Shown: positions 52,859 through 61,439 of the stretch, in pieces
How the letters are laid out: each line of letters begins with the position of its first letter
Numbering within the stretch: the stretch's first letter is position 1
Assembly: GCF_021735925.1 (NCBI RefSeq)
Contig: NZ_WMEA01000005.1
Span: forward strand, 62,001-126,000
DNA from: Loktanella sp. M215
Lineage (GTDB): Bacteria; Pseudomonadota; Alphaproteobacteria; Rhodobacterales; Rhodobacteraceae
DNA length: 64,000 bases
Direction of reading: 5' to 3'
Program-made: the position numbers and the translations under genes
Notes under the pieces: generated by a model
Told to the model about the DNA's origin: nothing
The model's input: only the letters and a program-made list of their open reading frames with translations
Database searches by the model: none

Positions 52859-53445
52859 TGGGATACCTCTTTGGGGGCGGATGTTTGGAGCCGCCGCACA
52901 ATAGGCAGCAGCGTGTCATTCAAAATGGCCTGCGAGATGGGACCGACATGACGGTAGGCAATCGTGCCATCGGCGGCGACGATGTAAGTTTCAGGCACGC
53001 CGTATACGCCCCATTCGATTCCGGCGCGCCCATCGCGGTCGGCACCGATGCGGGCATAGGGATCACCCAACTCATCCAGCCAGGCGCGGGCCTGTTCCGG
53101 CGGGTCTTTGTAATTAATACCATACAGCGGCACTTCGCCCGTTGTGCTGAACGCCATAAAGACCGGATGTTCGGCGCGGCAAGGTACACACCATGACGCA
53201 AACACATTGACGATCGACACATGGCCGGCAAGGTCCTGTGTCGATAGTCCATCGTCGCGACCAAGAACCGGAGGCAGGGCAAACGTCGGAACCTGTTTGC
53301 CGATCAAAGCGGATGGCAAAGTACTTGGCCCATTGAGCAATCCCCACGCGAACGTGGCAAGCAGGGCCAGTGCCAAAATGGGCACCACTATCAGGACAGA
53401 GATCCCGCGGCGCGAAACGGGCTCTTGAGCGGGCGTTTTGGTCAT
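52855..53445 (-). CDS. DsbE/CcmG-type membrane-anchored thioredoxin
   Basis: 196 residues. An N-terminal membrane anchor (VLIVVPILALALLATFAWGL) is followed by QVPTFALPPVLGRDDGLS and the active site VFASWCVPCRAEHPVF, then GVYGVPETYIVAADG with the cis-Pro. This is the CcmG/DsbE layout (cytochrome c maturation reductase); in this setting it may serve the cytochrome c or SCO proteins of the cluster. Overlaps the micro-ORF at 53442 by ATGA. Confidence 0.88.
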   Translation of the reverse strand: MTKTPAQEPVSRRGISVLIVVPILALALLATFAWGLLNGPSTLPSALIGKQVPTFALPPVLGRDDGLSTQDLAGHVSIVNVFASWCVPCRAEHPVFMAFSTTGEVPLYGINYKDPPEQARAWLDELGDPYARIGADRDGRAGIEWGVYGVPETYIVAADGTIAYRHVGPISQAILNDTLLPIVRRLQTSAPKEVSQ

Positions 53446-53552
53446 GGCCGGCCCTCTGATGTGCTATCGCCGCTTAATTTGGTGACAGCCATCATGAGCC
53501 TGCTGAATGTAGTCCGATGCCGCCCGGCAGGCATGTCAGGGCACTTGATCAT
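53442..53552 (-). CDS. Micro-ORF (36 aa) in the copper cluster
   Basis: MIKCPDMPAGRHRTTFSRLM and so on; it starts in an ATGA overlap with the upstream micro-gene and ends in an ATGA overlap with the DsbE-type gene. This double coupling is the main evidence that it is translated; the peptide has one Cys and no clear domain. It may be only a coupling ORF. Confidence 0.4.
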   Translation of the reverse strand: MIKCPDMPAGRHRTTFSRLMMAVTKLSGDSTSEGRP

Positions 53553-53683
53553 TTTTTGCTCCATTTCCTTTGAAGCCATATGCATAATAAGACCGATCCG
53601 GTGATGCTGATCAGGACCAACAGCACAAGGAATGCCCAAGCCAATCCCATGGTCAAAAGACTGTTGCCGCTTCTGTCAAACAT
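53549..53683 (-). CDS. Tiny single-helix membrane protein (44 aa)
   Basis: MFDRSGNSLLTMGLAWAFLV, a hydrophobic helix continuing LLVLISITGSVLLCIWL, then a basic end (QRKWSKK). It ends in an ATGA overlap with the next micro-ORF. Such one-pass proteins are common in copper-resistance clusters; function unknown. Confidence 0.55.
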   Translation of the reverse strand: MFDRSGNSLLTMGLAWAFLVLLVLISITGSVLLCIWLQRKWSKK

Positions 53684-53686
53684 CGC

Positions 53687-53809
53687 CTACAGCGTCTTGT
53701 TTCTGTCCGAGCGGATGAATTTGATCAGCGCAACCACGGCGAGGATCAATACCGCCACGATCAGTAGCCAAACCAAAGCCATCCCGATCATCATTCCACC
53801 ATTCATCAT
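53687..53809 (-). CDS. Tiny Met-rich membrane protein (40 aa)
   Basis: MMNGGMMIGMALVWLLIVAV followed by a hydrophobic stretch and a basic C-terminus (IKFIRSDRNKTL). AGGAA precedes the start. It resembles the membrane protein at 47676-47822 (Met-rich start, one helix, basic end). First gene of the micro-ORF / DsbE / TlpA unit. Confidence 0.6.
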   Translation of the reverse strand: MMNGGMMIGMALVWLLIVAVLILAVVALIKFIRSDRNKTL

Positions 53810-54037
53810 AACGTATTCCTTTTTCTCTTCGCATTAGGTTTGTCCGGCGCCGGGACGTGCCTGTCGGTCGTTCACATGACAACCACAAAGCGCCTCAATA
53901 GGACGTTCACGTGGGTTTAAAGTTGTTCAATGGCCTGACCCTCGCATCCAAAGCGCAGATTTCGAGCGGCAGTGCGCCAGCGACGGATGTCGACGTCAGA
54001 AGATTGGCCAGAGTTTCTGAGGTTCGCATTAACCGGC

Positions 54038-54442
54038 CTAGCGGTCGGCGCAGTCCACCGGATCAGATCGTTCAGACGATTTTCGTCGCAACAAAATCCG
54101 TCGCGGTGGCGAAAGATCGACGGCTGAAATAATCCCACTCGAAGTGTTCTCTGCAGTTCTTTCAAACCGATTTTGAGCCGGTCTGATGAAGGTCAGAAGG
54201 TTTGATGATGACAGAGAGAAACCAGCAGAACCTGCAGTGCATGGCACGATGCATGTCTTTTGACAGGGCATGTTATCGGTGCGCTTCATCGCCGCATTTT
54301 GATCGCAATCATCAACGAGAACAACGCTACTGACCGGCTCGACCGAGGTCACGTCGGACGTAGCGGCATAGCTGGCGCCGGGAGCCACAAAGCTTCCAAC
54401 AACGCTGGCAATCACGAAAATAAAGGCAATCAGGTGCTTCAT
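54038..54442 (-). CDS. Small exported protein, copper-regulated, probably leaderless
   Basis: 134 residues from the ATG at 54442. Signal peptide (LIAFIFVIASVVGSFVAPGA), then a Cys cluster (NMPCQKTCIVPCTAGS) and the C-terminal AVDLSPPRRILLRRKSS, which parallels the 49345-49728 protein. The start was chosen because the -10 of the CueR-type promoter ends at 54449, so the ATG at 54448 could not be transcribed; the one at 54442 would be at or near the mRNA 5' end. Function unknown. Confidence 0.6.
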   Translation of the reverse strand: MKHLIAFIFVIASVVGSFVAPGASYAATSDVTSVEPVSSVVLVDDCDQNAAMKRTDNMPCQKTCIVPCTAGSAGFSLSSSNLLTFIRPAQNRFERTAENTSSGIISAVDLSPPRRILLRRKSSERSDPVDCADR

Positions 54443-54448
54443 CCGCAT

Positions 54449-54479
54449 CAGATGCGCCCTTCCAGTAGGGGGAAGTCAA
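54449..54479 (-). promoter_or_regulatory. CueR-type promoter
   Basis: On the minus strand: TTGACT, a 19-bp spacer with CCCCCTACTGGAAGGG, then CATCTG, directly abutting the coding start. Matches the other CueR-type sites in dyad and spacing. Confidence 0.65.
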
Positions 54480-54912
54480 ATCACCATCGTGTCAAGCGAC
54501 CGTCGTTTTGCCGGAAACGGCTTCCACTCGTGATCGTCGATGTTGCTGACGTTCTTACCGCTTGATGGTGCGACCCAAGTCTTGGGGTGGCCAAGTCCAT
54601 CGCTGTACAGAGACAGGGCTACCCAGCACTGGTAAGAATAGGGAGCTGATATCAGCGTTATGAGTCAGTATTGCTGATGTTGCAACCATCCAGAAATGTC
54701 ATCCGCTGCGCAAAGCAGGAATGTCACCAGGAGCGCCGGCGGCAGCAAGGTTTAGCAGCCCGGAGACCTCAAATATCGAAGGGATGATAAGCCTTGCGGG
54801 ATCGCAAAGCGGACATTCGGGCGAGCCGCGGCGAAGGTCGCGTGAGCCCAAATGGACAATCTCTGCACTGCGTCTGAAGCTCGCCTTGGAGCCATTGGTT
54901 TGGAAAAGTCGA
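54480..54912. other. Intergenic region of about 430 bp between copper and arsenic clusters
   Basis: No gene or element that I can support. It joins two cargo modules and may be a recombination scar, but I see no repeats. Confidence 0.45.
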
Positions 54913-55641
54913 TCAGATCGCCTTCTGATTGACGCGCGCCGACAAATCGGCTGCGCTTTCCTTCCGCTCGCTGTAGCGATCCAACAGGTAGTCCTTATTG
55001 TCTCTGGTCAGGATTGTGAACTTCATCAGCTCTTCCATGACATCAACGACCCGGTCGTAGAATGGCGACGGCTTCATCCGGTCGGTATCGTCGAATTCCA
55101 GAAAGGCCTTCGGCGTGGAGGACTGGTTCGGAATCGTCAGCAGGCGCATCCAGCGCCCCAGGATGCGGAGCTGGTTCACGGCATTGAAGCTTTGCGAACC
55201 GCCGCTGACCTGCATGACGGCAAGCGTTTTACCCTGCGTCGGTCGCACACCGCCGAGGGACAGCGGAATCCAGTCGATCTGGGTTTTCATGATGCCGGTC
55301 ATGGCCCCATGCCGTTCTGGTGAACACCAGACCATCCCTTCGGACCAAGTGACCAGATCGCGCAGTTCCTGCACCTTGGGGTGTGTAGCCTCTGTATCGT
55401 CCGGCAGCGGCAGGCCAGATGGGCAATAGGTGCGCGTCTCGGCCCCCAACCGCGTCAGGATGCGGGCCGCTTCCTCGGTCATCAACCGGCTGAATGACCG
55501 GTCCCGGAGCGAACCGTAGAGCAGCAAAATACGTGGGGCGTGCGTTGCCCGCGCAGGCGCAAGCAGGCGATCCATGTCGATCGTCTCGAAATGCCCTTCT
55601 TCAATGTTCAGAGTATCAGCCAACGCGGTTTCCTTCCGCAT
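54913..55641 (-). CDS. arsH: ArsH NADPH-dependent FMN reductase
   Basis: 242 residues. Flavodoxin-like signature [17 protein letters not shown], then [20 protein letters not shown] and [20 protein letters not shown], all typical of ArsH. It oxidises trivalent organoarsenicals and gives wider arsenic resistance. The start at 55641 overlaps the arsC stop by 26 bp. Last gene of the ars operon. Confidence 0.93.
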   Translation of the reverse strand: MRKETALADTLNIEEGHFETIDMDRLLAPARATHAPRILLLYGSLRDRSFSRLMTEEAARILTRLGAETRTYCPSGLPLPDDTEATHPKVQELRDLVTWSEGMVWCSPERHGAMTGIMKTQIDWIPLSLGGVRPTQGKTLAVMQVSGGSQSFNAVNQLRILGRWMRLLTIPNQSSTPKAFLEFDDTDRMKPSPFYDRVVDVMEELMKFTILTRDNKDYLLDRYSERKESAADLSARVNQKAI

Positions 55642-56038
55642 CGATCAGCAGCGTGCCGTCTTCCTTCATCATCGGGCCGGGCGGCAGGCGGTCGAGGAGG
55701 TCCAGCACGGTCTCGCTCGGGCGGCAGAGGCGGACGCCTTTTGGTGAGCAGACGATGGGGCGGTTGACCAGGATGGGATGCGTCAGCATCGCGTCCAGCA
55801 GCACGTCGTCGTCCACGGATGGATCGAGCAACCCCAGATCCGCGGCCGGGGATTTGGTGGTCCTGAGGGCGGTGCGCGGCGTCAGGCCGGCGGCGGCAAA
55901 CAGGGCCAGAAGCTGCGGCCGGGTCCAGCCGGTGTCGAGGTAGGGGATGACCACCGGCACCTCGCCGGCCGCTTCGATGATGGCGAGGACGTTGCGGGAT
56001 GTGCCGCAGTCGGGATTGTGATGGATGACGACAGTCAT
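55616..56038 (-). CDS. arsC: Glutaredoxin-coupled arsenate reductase
   Basis: 140 residues. [20 protein letters not shown] contains the catalytic Cys; [28 protein letters not shown] in shortened form shows the Arg-containing substrate loop ([10 protein letters not shown]), and [15 protein letters not shown] follows. This is the ArsC class using glutathione/glutaredoxin. It overlaps acr3 by 4 bp. Confidence 0.92.
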   Translation of the reverse strand: MTVVIHHNPDCGTSRNVLAIIEAAGEVPVVIPYLDTGWTRPQLLALFAAAGLTPRTALRTTKSPAADLGLLDPSVDDDVLLDAMLTHPILVNRPIVCSPKGVRLCRPSETVLDLLDRLPPGPMMKEDGTLLIDAEGNRVG

Positions 56039-57102
56039 GCTGAACCTCCTTCAGAGGGAAACCAGTGCTGGGTTCTGTTTGCGAATGCGACAAGTGAAAG
56101 CATGACCGGTACTTCCACCAGCACGCCGACGACCGTTGCCAGCGCTGCGCCCGACCCCAAACCAAACAGGCTGATCGCGACCGCTACGGCCAGCTCGAAA
56201 AAGTTGGACGTGCCGATGAGGGCGCAGGGGGCCGCGACGTTGAACGGGATGCCCCAAGCCCGCGCGGCCCCGTAGGCCAGAAAAAAGATGCCGTAGGACT
56301 GGATCAACAACGGCACGGCAATCAGGGCGATCACCAGCGGGCGCTCAAGGATCACCTCCCCCTGAAAGGCGAAGAGCAGCACGACAGTCACCAGCAAGCC
56401 GATGATCGAGAACGGCTGAACGCGAGACTTGAAGGTATCGACAGCGGCTCCGCCACCCTTGGCGATCATGCGCTGTCGCGTCAGGTATCCGGCCAACAGC
56501 GGCAACATGACATAGAGGCCGACCGACAACAGCAGGGTGTCCCACGGCACGACGATGTTCGTCGCCCCCAGCAGGAAGGCCACGATGGGCGCAAAGGCGA
56601 AGACCATGACGACATCGTTCACGCTGACCTGCACGAGGGTATAGGTAGCGTCGCCGCGCGTCAGGTTCGACCAGACGAACACCATCGCGGTGCAGGGTGC
56701 CGCCCCCAGCAGGATCACGCCCGCCAGATAGGCCTGTGCGTCATCCGGCGGGATCAGCCCCGCAAAGACGTGGTTGAAGAACAGCACACCGAGTGCTGCC
56801 ATCGTGAAGGGCTTGACCAGCCAGTTGACGACCAGCGTGACGACCAGACCCTTGGGCTTGTCGCCGACCTGGCGCAGCGCGCCGAAGTCCACACCCACCA
56901 TCATGGGATAGACCATCGCCCAGATCAGCACCGCTACCGGCAAGTTGACTGACGCGATTTCCAGAGAGGCGAGTGCTGCAAACGCACCCGGAAACAGATT
57001 GCCGAGCAACAGCCCCGCGCCAATCGCCAGCGCCACCCAGACGGACAGCCAGCGTTCAAAAGGTCCCAGTCCCGCCGCAGCGGGAAGCGATGTATCGGTC
57101 AT
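56035..57102 (-). CDS. acr3: ACR3 arsenite efflux permease
   Basis: 355 residues with about ten membrane segments. ACR3 hallmarks: [40 protein letters not shown] with the essential Cys, and [19 protein letters not shown]. It exports arsenite. Located between the two arsenate reductases in a compact operon. Confidence 0.93.
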   Translation of the reverse strand: MTDTSLPAAAGLGPFERWLSVWVALAIGAGLLLGNLFPGAFAALASLEIASVNLPVAVLIWAMVYPMMVGVDFGALRQVGDKPKGLVVTLVVNWLVKPFTMAALGVLFFNHVFAGLIPPDDAQAYLAGVILLGAAPCTAMVFVWSNLTRGDATYTLVQVSVNDVVMVFAFAPIVAFLLGATNIVVPWDTLLLSVGLYVMLPLLAGYLTRQRMIAKGGGAAVDTFKSRVQPFSIIGLLVTVVLLFAFQGEVILERPLVIALIAVPLLIQSYGIFFLAYGAARAWGIPFNVAAPCALIGTSNFFELAVAVAISLFGLGSGAALATVVGVLVEVPVMLSLVAFANRTQHWFPSEGGSA

Positions 57103-57126
57103 GTCAGGCTTTCAGAAGAGTGGGGG

Positions 57127-57636
57127 TCAGTCGGCTTTGGCGGCAGACTTGCCAATGTCGTCGAGGTTGCGTTGCAGAGCCATCCGATCAAGCGAGCCAA
57201 GCGGTAGGCTGACGAAGATGGAAATGCGGCTGCGGAGCATCCGGTAGGTTTCCGCGAAGGCGAGCCGCTTGACGGCTTCGGGACCTTCGACCTTTACAGG
57301 ATCAGGCACACCCCAATGGGCGGTCATCGGCTGACCCGGCCAGAATGGACATTCTTCGGCCGCCGCGTTGTCGCAGACGGTAAACACGAAATCCATCTGC
57401 GGCGCATCGGAGCTGGCAAATTCATCCCAACTCTTGGATCGTGCAAAGCCGGTGTCGTGGTGCAGGCCCCGAAGCAGATCGAGCGTGTAGGGGTGCGGTG
57501 CAGCTCCCGGCTTCGATCCGGCTGAATAAGCCTTGAATTTGCCCATCCCATCCCGGTTCATGATGGCTTCTGCGATGATCGACCGAGCAGAGTTTCCGGT
57601 GCAAAGGAACAGGACGTTGTAGATTTCCTTGGTCAT
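57127..57636 (-). CDS. arsC: LMW-phosphatase-type arsenate reductase
   Basis: 169 residues. VLFLCTGNSARSIIAEAIMN is the phosphatase-like P-loop (with Cys-Thr-Gly-Asn-Ser-Ala-Arg-Ser), and DFVFTVCDNAAAEECPFWPG has the two extra Cys used by thioredoxin-coupled ArsC. A second, chemically different arsenate reductase in the same operon. 9 bp after arsR. Confidence 0.92.
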   Translation of the reverse strand: MTKEIYNVLFLCTGNSARSIIAEAIMNRDGMGKFKAYSAGSKPGAAPHPYTLDLLRGLHHDTGFARSKSWDEFASSDAPQMDFVFTVCDNAAAEECPFWPGQPMTAHWGVPDPVKVEGPEAVKRLAFAETYRMLRSRISIFVSLPLGSLDRMALQRNLDDIGKSAAKAD

Positions 57637-57645
57637 GTCTGTCTC

Positions 57646-57978
57646 CTAACAGGCGCAGGCAAGTTCGTTGATGACCGGCTGGCACAGCTCCGGGCGACCG
57701 CCGCAGCAATCCTCCATCAAAAAAGCCAGCAGACCGCGCATCCCGTCCATGTCCGCAAAGTAGCGGATGCTGCGCCCCTCGCGCTCACTCCGGATCAAGC
57801 CTGAACGCGCGAGGATCGCGAGGTTGGTCGACATCGTGTTTTGACGGACCCCGAGGGTGTCGCTGATGTCGCCAGCCGACATGCCGGCCTCGCCAGCTTT
57901 GATGAGAAGACGAAACACATCGAGCCGGGTGGCTTGACTGAGAGCGGCAAAAGCGTCGAGTGCGTTATTTTTATCCAT
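57646..57978 (-). CDS. arsR: ArsR-family repressor
   Basis: 110 residues from the ATG at 57978. Winged helix: FAALSQATRLDVFRLLIKAG, GDISDTLGVRQNTMSTNLAI, SGLIRSEREGRSIRYFADMD. A Cys pair in MEDCCGGRPELC near the C-terminus and a final CAC may bind As(III), unlike the classical ELCVC site in the recognition helix. It represses the operon until arsenite binds. Confidence 0.9.
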   Translation of the reverse strand: MDKNNALDAFAALSQATRLDVFRLLIKAGEAGMSAGDISDTLGVRQNTMSTNLAILARSGLIRSEREGRSIRYFADMDGMRGLLAFLMEDCCGGRPELCQPVINELACAC

Positions 57979-57979
57979 A

Positions 57980-58013
57980 TATCGAGAATTATCGATACAA
58001 GGGGTGCGGGTCA
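57980..58013 (-). promoter_or_regulatory. ars promoter and probable ArsR operator
   Basis: TATCGA occurs twice (57980-57985 and 57990-57995), the second within the palindrome TATCGATA. A TTGACC -35 (58008-58013 on the minus strand) lies 17 bp from TAATTC. The repeats overlap the -10, the usual place for ArsR. Confidence 0.55.
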
Positions 58014-58204
58014 AGGTCCTTTTGAGGCCGCATTATCCGCTCAGCTGATCTCAGAGTCGTGCCAAAAACGCCGTTTTGGCTCATGCGCACAGATGGCCTC
58101 GCGGCCTAAACAGAATTCGTGGTGAACCAAATAATCACGATCGGACTCGACATTGCGCGCATCAAAAGTATGCTTATGTATGACACATCATGAAAGGACG
58201 CGCC

Positions 58205-58468
58205 ATGCCTTCAGCTGAACGAATGACAATTACGATGCCAACAGATATGGCAGAGGCACTGCGCCAGACCGTAGCTGGCGGCGAGTATGCCTCAACCAGC
58301 GAAGTTGTCCGCGAAGCGCTGCGCGACTGGACACGCAGCCGCAATGCCGAGCTGCGAGATCTTGAGGCCTTACGGAACGCGATCAAAGCTGGGCTGGACA
58401 GCGGGCCGGGTATTCCGGCTGACCAGGTGTTTGCCGAGCTGCGAGCGCGTTACGCCGACAAGTCATGA
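58205..58468 (+). CDS. parD: ParD-family antitoxin
   Basis: 87 residues from the ATG at 58205 (AAAGGA upstream). Ribbon-helix-helix N-terminus ERMTITMPTDMAEALRQTVA, then GGEYASTSEVVREALRDW, the classical ParD pattern, and a flexible C-terminus that wraps ParE. The stop overlaps the ParE start by ATGA. Confidence 0.9.
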   Translation: MPSAERMTITMPTDMAEALRQTVAGGEYASTSEVVREALRDWTRSRNAELRDLEALRNAIKAGLDSGPGIPADQVFAELRARYADKS

Positions 58469-58764
58469 TCGTGGCAAACGTCGTTATCCTGCCCGCTGCA
58501 CGGGCAGACATCATGGACATTGGCGATTTCATCGCGCTCGACAATCGCCCTCGCGCCGCATCGTTCGTGTTTGAGATCGAGGAAAAGATTGTCGAAGTAG
58601 GCGAGCGCCCAGACAGCTTCCAGAAGCGCGACGAACTGCATAAAGGGCTGCGTCACGCGCGGCATGGGCGTTACCTGATATTCTTCATCGAGGTAGGTGA
58701 TGAAGTGCAGATCGTGCGTGTGATAGAAGGGTCGCGAGATTTGCCGCGTTTGTTTGAGCTTTAG
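58465..58764 (+). CDS. parE: ParE-family toxin
   Basis: 99 residues. ParE fold signature: ILPAARADIMDIGDFIALDN, RPDSFQKRDELHKGLRHARH, GRYLIFFIEVGDEVQIVRVI, then GSRDLPRLF. Family members inhibit gyrase. Translationally coupled to ParD; probably helps maintain the element. Confidence 0.9.
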   Translation: MIVANVVILPAARADIMDIGDFIALDNRPRAASFVFEIEEKIVEVGERPDSFQKRDELHKGLRHARHGRYLIFFIEVGDEVQIVRVIEGSRDLPRLFEL

Positions 58765-58814
58765 ATTGCGAGACCAGTGACAGGCGTTCAAAAAACGGTG
58801 GCTTCCGGCGAGGA

Positions 58815-58834
58815 CAAAAACGGCTGGGTTTTTG
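58815..58834. terminator. Bidirectional hairpin terminator between parE and the TauE-type gene
   Basis: CAAAAAC-GGCTGG-GTTTTTG, a 7-bp stem flanked by A and T runs on its two strands, between convergent genes. Confidence 0.55.
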
Positions 58835-58921
58835 ACTGAAGGGCGCGAGGCGGTAGAGTTTCAACCGAAAAATTGTTGTCGGCTTCAAAAAGGGATGCAC
58901 CCGGGATTGCGTCTCAGCCGG

Positions 58922-59728
58922 TCACTGGTGGCGCCAAACTTTGACTGCGGAAAGCACGAGGATGATCGCGAGCGCCGGGATTAAGATGCTGCCGGGAACG
59001 ATGCCCAGCAACAAGCCACCGATGAAGGTTCCGGCGACCGACCCCGCCGCCATGACCACTATAAACGACCTGTTCCGACCAAGTACTGCGAAACTCCGAT
59101 CTTGGCTGTATCTGGCAAACCCAACAAGTATGGTGGGCAGGCTCACCGCAAGGGACAGCGATCCGGCCAGTTTGATGTCGACCCCGAAGACTAGAACGAG
59201 CGTGGGGATAAGCAACTCCCCACCGGCCACGCCCATGAGCGAGGCCACGACGCCGATCCCGAATCCTAGTGCGACACCAACGGCCATTTGCGCCTCGCCG
59301 GTCATTGGCGGCCCGGACGCGCTCACTTCATGGCCAAACAAGAGGACGGCGGCGATGCCAACCATCAGGATGGCTAGCACCTTGTAAAGCGTCTCGGGTT
59401 TCATACGCGTCGCCCAACCGGCGCCGACCCATGCGCCCAGTAAACTGCCGACCAGAAGGTTGAGGAGGATCGGCCAACTGCCCGCGATATCCGCGAAGGG
59501 GATTGTTCCCGTGCGAAACGGCAAGGCGGTCGCGACGACGACTAGGCTCATTGCCTTGTTCAAGATGACCGCTTCTAGGGCGCCGAAACGGAACAAGCCG
59601 ATCAGGAGCGGCAGTCGGAATTCTGCGCCGCCTAGCCCGATCAGTCCGCCAAGCGTTCCGATGACGGCACCACCGCCGAAGGCAGCAGGCAGCTTGCGCT
59701 TTGGGGTTGCGGGCGGCTGATCGGTCAT
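58922..59728 (-). CDS. TauE/SafE-family membrane transporter
   Basis: 268 residues, about eight membrane segments. TauE/SafE patterns: GGLIGLGGAEFRLPLLIGLF, NKAMSLVVVATALPFR, then GFGIGVVASLMGVAGGELLI and KLAGSLSLAVSLPTILVG. Members export sulfite or related organic anions; here the substrate is unknown. Convergent with ParDE. Confidence 0.85.
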   Translation of the reverse strand: MTDQPPATPKRKLPAAFGGGAVIGTLGGLIGLGGAEFRLPLLIGLFRFGALEAVILNKAMSLVVVATALPFRTGTIPFADIAGSWPILLNLLVGSLLGAWVGAGWATRMKPETLYKVLAILMVGIAAVLLFGHEVSASGPPMTGEAQMAVGVALGFGIGVVASLMGVAGGELLIPTLVLVFGVDIKLAGSLSLAVSLPTILVGFARYSQDRSFAVLGRNRSFIVVMAAGSVAGTFIGGLLLGIVPGSILIPALAIILVLSAVKVWRHQ

Positions 59729-60256
59729 AGTCGGTATATTCCACCAGATATATTGGTTTCACCAGCTGCTAAACCCGCTCGCTTTTCTGTTCCTTACCTA
59801 TCGCAGCGAAGCCCGGTGTCGGACACATACCTCTTGCCACAACCGTCTTCCCGAATACGCTCGCTTCTGAGACGGTCGCAAACTACCTCAATGGACGCTG
59901 CTAAAAACCCCGTTCAAAACCTCAGAGATTGTTGAAGGTTTGTGATCAGTCATATGGCGGGCAGGGCGATGTCGTTTGCAAACCAGAAAAAAGTCAGTAA
60001 TACTGACTTATCGCATAAGTAAAATTATGTTAAAAAAGCGCTCTTGAACTGCAGTGAACAGTTGGCTTGCAATCTCATGTTGCTCGAGTTTATCAGGCCG
60101 CAATCGGCCCAAAACCGCCACTAACTGCGGTCGCTCAGCGCTGCAGGCGTAGCCCGCTTTGCTGACATTTGTAGGGCGCGCAGCATTTCGGTGATTGATG
60201 TTGTTGGCTCTAGTAGCTTCGCTATAAGTAGAAAAAGACCCGAGGCCCAAATCGAC
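59729..60256. other. Intergenic region of about 530 bp
   Basis: No supportable gene. More AT-rich than the metal cargo, with short low-quality frames only. It marks the boundary to the ABC-3C module. Confidence 0.45.
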
Positions 60257-61216
60257 ATGTTTCAATACTTTGATCTGAGCGACGACCAGTTCGAAAAAAT
60301 CGTGGTCGCCATCGGCCAAAGACTGTTTGGTGCGGGTCTGATGGGTTTTGCGGCGGGTATCGACGGCGGCCGAGATGCGAAATTCAAGGGTACCGCTGAT
60401 CTCTACCCATCGGCAGCCGGTCCTTGGACAGGTTGCACCATCATTCAGGCCAAACACACACATGGGATTAACGCGTCATTTAGCGACCCGGCAGTCTGCA
60501 ACATCGATAATCTCACCGGAATTATCTGTGACGAAATCCCGAAGATCAAAGCTCTCTATCAGAGCGGAGAAGCCCAAAACTATCTATTGGTTTCCAACCG
60601 AAAGCTGTCTGGCGTCGCCGAGCCAAAACTCGTTAAACTGATTTCAGATATGACCGGACTGTCGATAGAAAACATAGCACTTGCAGGGACGCAGCAACTC
60701 GATGATTGGCTAGAGCTCTTTCCTGACGCGCATGCTTCGTTGTCGATCAACCCACTGCAATCGCCGCTCATCGTTCGCCCCGATGACCTCGCCGACACGA
60801 TCGAGGGTTTTCGCGAAGTTGTCCAGATTGTGACCTCGGATGAAGATCGCAGCACCCCCACCCCACGCACCACTCTGGTTGAGAAAAATCGCCTCAACAA
60901 CATGACACCGGACTTCGAGACCCTTTTGCGTAAGAGGTACTTGGAGCTTACAGCTGACATCCGCAGGTTCTTGGCCGACCCAATCAACGAAAGCTTCAAA
61001 GCCTCGTACCAGGAGGCTGTTGAAGAGTTCAATCTGAAGATCATCGCAAAACGAACCGACTATGACACATTCGACGATGTCTTCAACTATCTGCTCGACC
61101 TTCTGATTGCCCGGTCCGGCATTCTGAGGTCGAACAAGAGACTGACCCGCGCTATGCTGTATTACATGTATTGGAACTGTGACATCGGGAGGGACAAAGA
61201 TGATCAGACCGTCTAA
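60257..61216 (+). CDS. ABC-3C system effector with PD-(D/E)xK-like nuclease domain
   Basis: 319 residues. The N-terminal nuclease-like part has GFAAGIDGGRDAKFKGTADL and WTGCTIIQAKHTHGINASFS, the spaced Asp and Gln-x-Lys of the Mrr-like PD-(D/E)xK fold. The C-terminal about 100 residues (QEAVEEFNLKIIAKRTDYDT, and so on) look like the ABC-3C C-terminal domain that binds the partner. Family role: an effector held by the SMC-like ATPase and released on invasion. Overlaps the middle component by 17 bp. Confidence 0.75.
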   Translation: MFQYFDLSDDQFEKIVVAIGQRLFGAGLMGFAAGIDGGRDAKFKGTADLYPSAAGPWTGCTIIQAKHTHGINASFSDPAVCNIDNLTGIICDEIPKIKALYQSGEAQNYLLVSNRKLSGVAEPKLVKLISDMTGLSIENIALAGTQQLDDWLELFPDAHASLSINPLQSPLIVRPDDLADTIEGFREVVQIVTSDEDRSTPTPRTTLVEKNRLNNMTPDFETLLRKRYLELTADIRRFLADPINESFKASYQEAVEEFNLKIIAKRTDYDTFDDVFNYLLDLLIARSGILRSNKRLTRAMLYYMYWNCDIGRDKDDQTV

Positions 61217-61439
61217 GCATGCCCACCCCGATCTCACAGTCATGAGCGTGGCAACGGTGATCTTGGAACGACTCAAAACGAAGCGCACCGAGACTTATGC
61301 TGATCTGGTCATCCTCGTTGAAAAGCGCACGAAGAACGCAAAGACGCTTCTTCTGCCGGCCTTAAACCTCCTTTTCATGCTTGGGCTTATCCGATATCTG
61401 CCGAAGGCTGACCGCTTTGAGTATCTGGTGCAATCGTGA
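61200..61439 (+). CDS. ABC-3C middle component
   Basis: 79 residues from the ATG at 61200 with GGGAGGG upstream. Winged-helix-like: DLTVMSVATVILERLKTKRT, LVEKRTKNAKTLLLPALNLL and FMLGLIRYLPKADRFEYLV. Small middle components link effector and ATPase in ABC-3C systems. Overlaps the ATPase gene by 4 bp. Confidence 0.7.
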   Translation: MIRPSKHAHPDLTVMSVATVILERLKTKRTETYADLVILVEKRTKNAKTLLLPALNLLFMLGLIRYLPKADRFEYLVQS

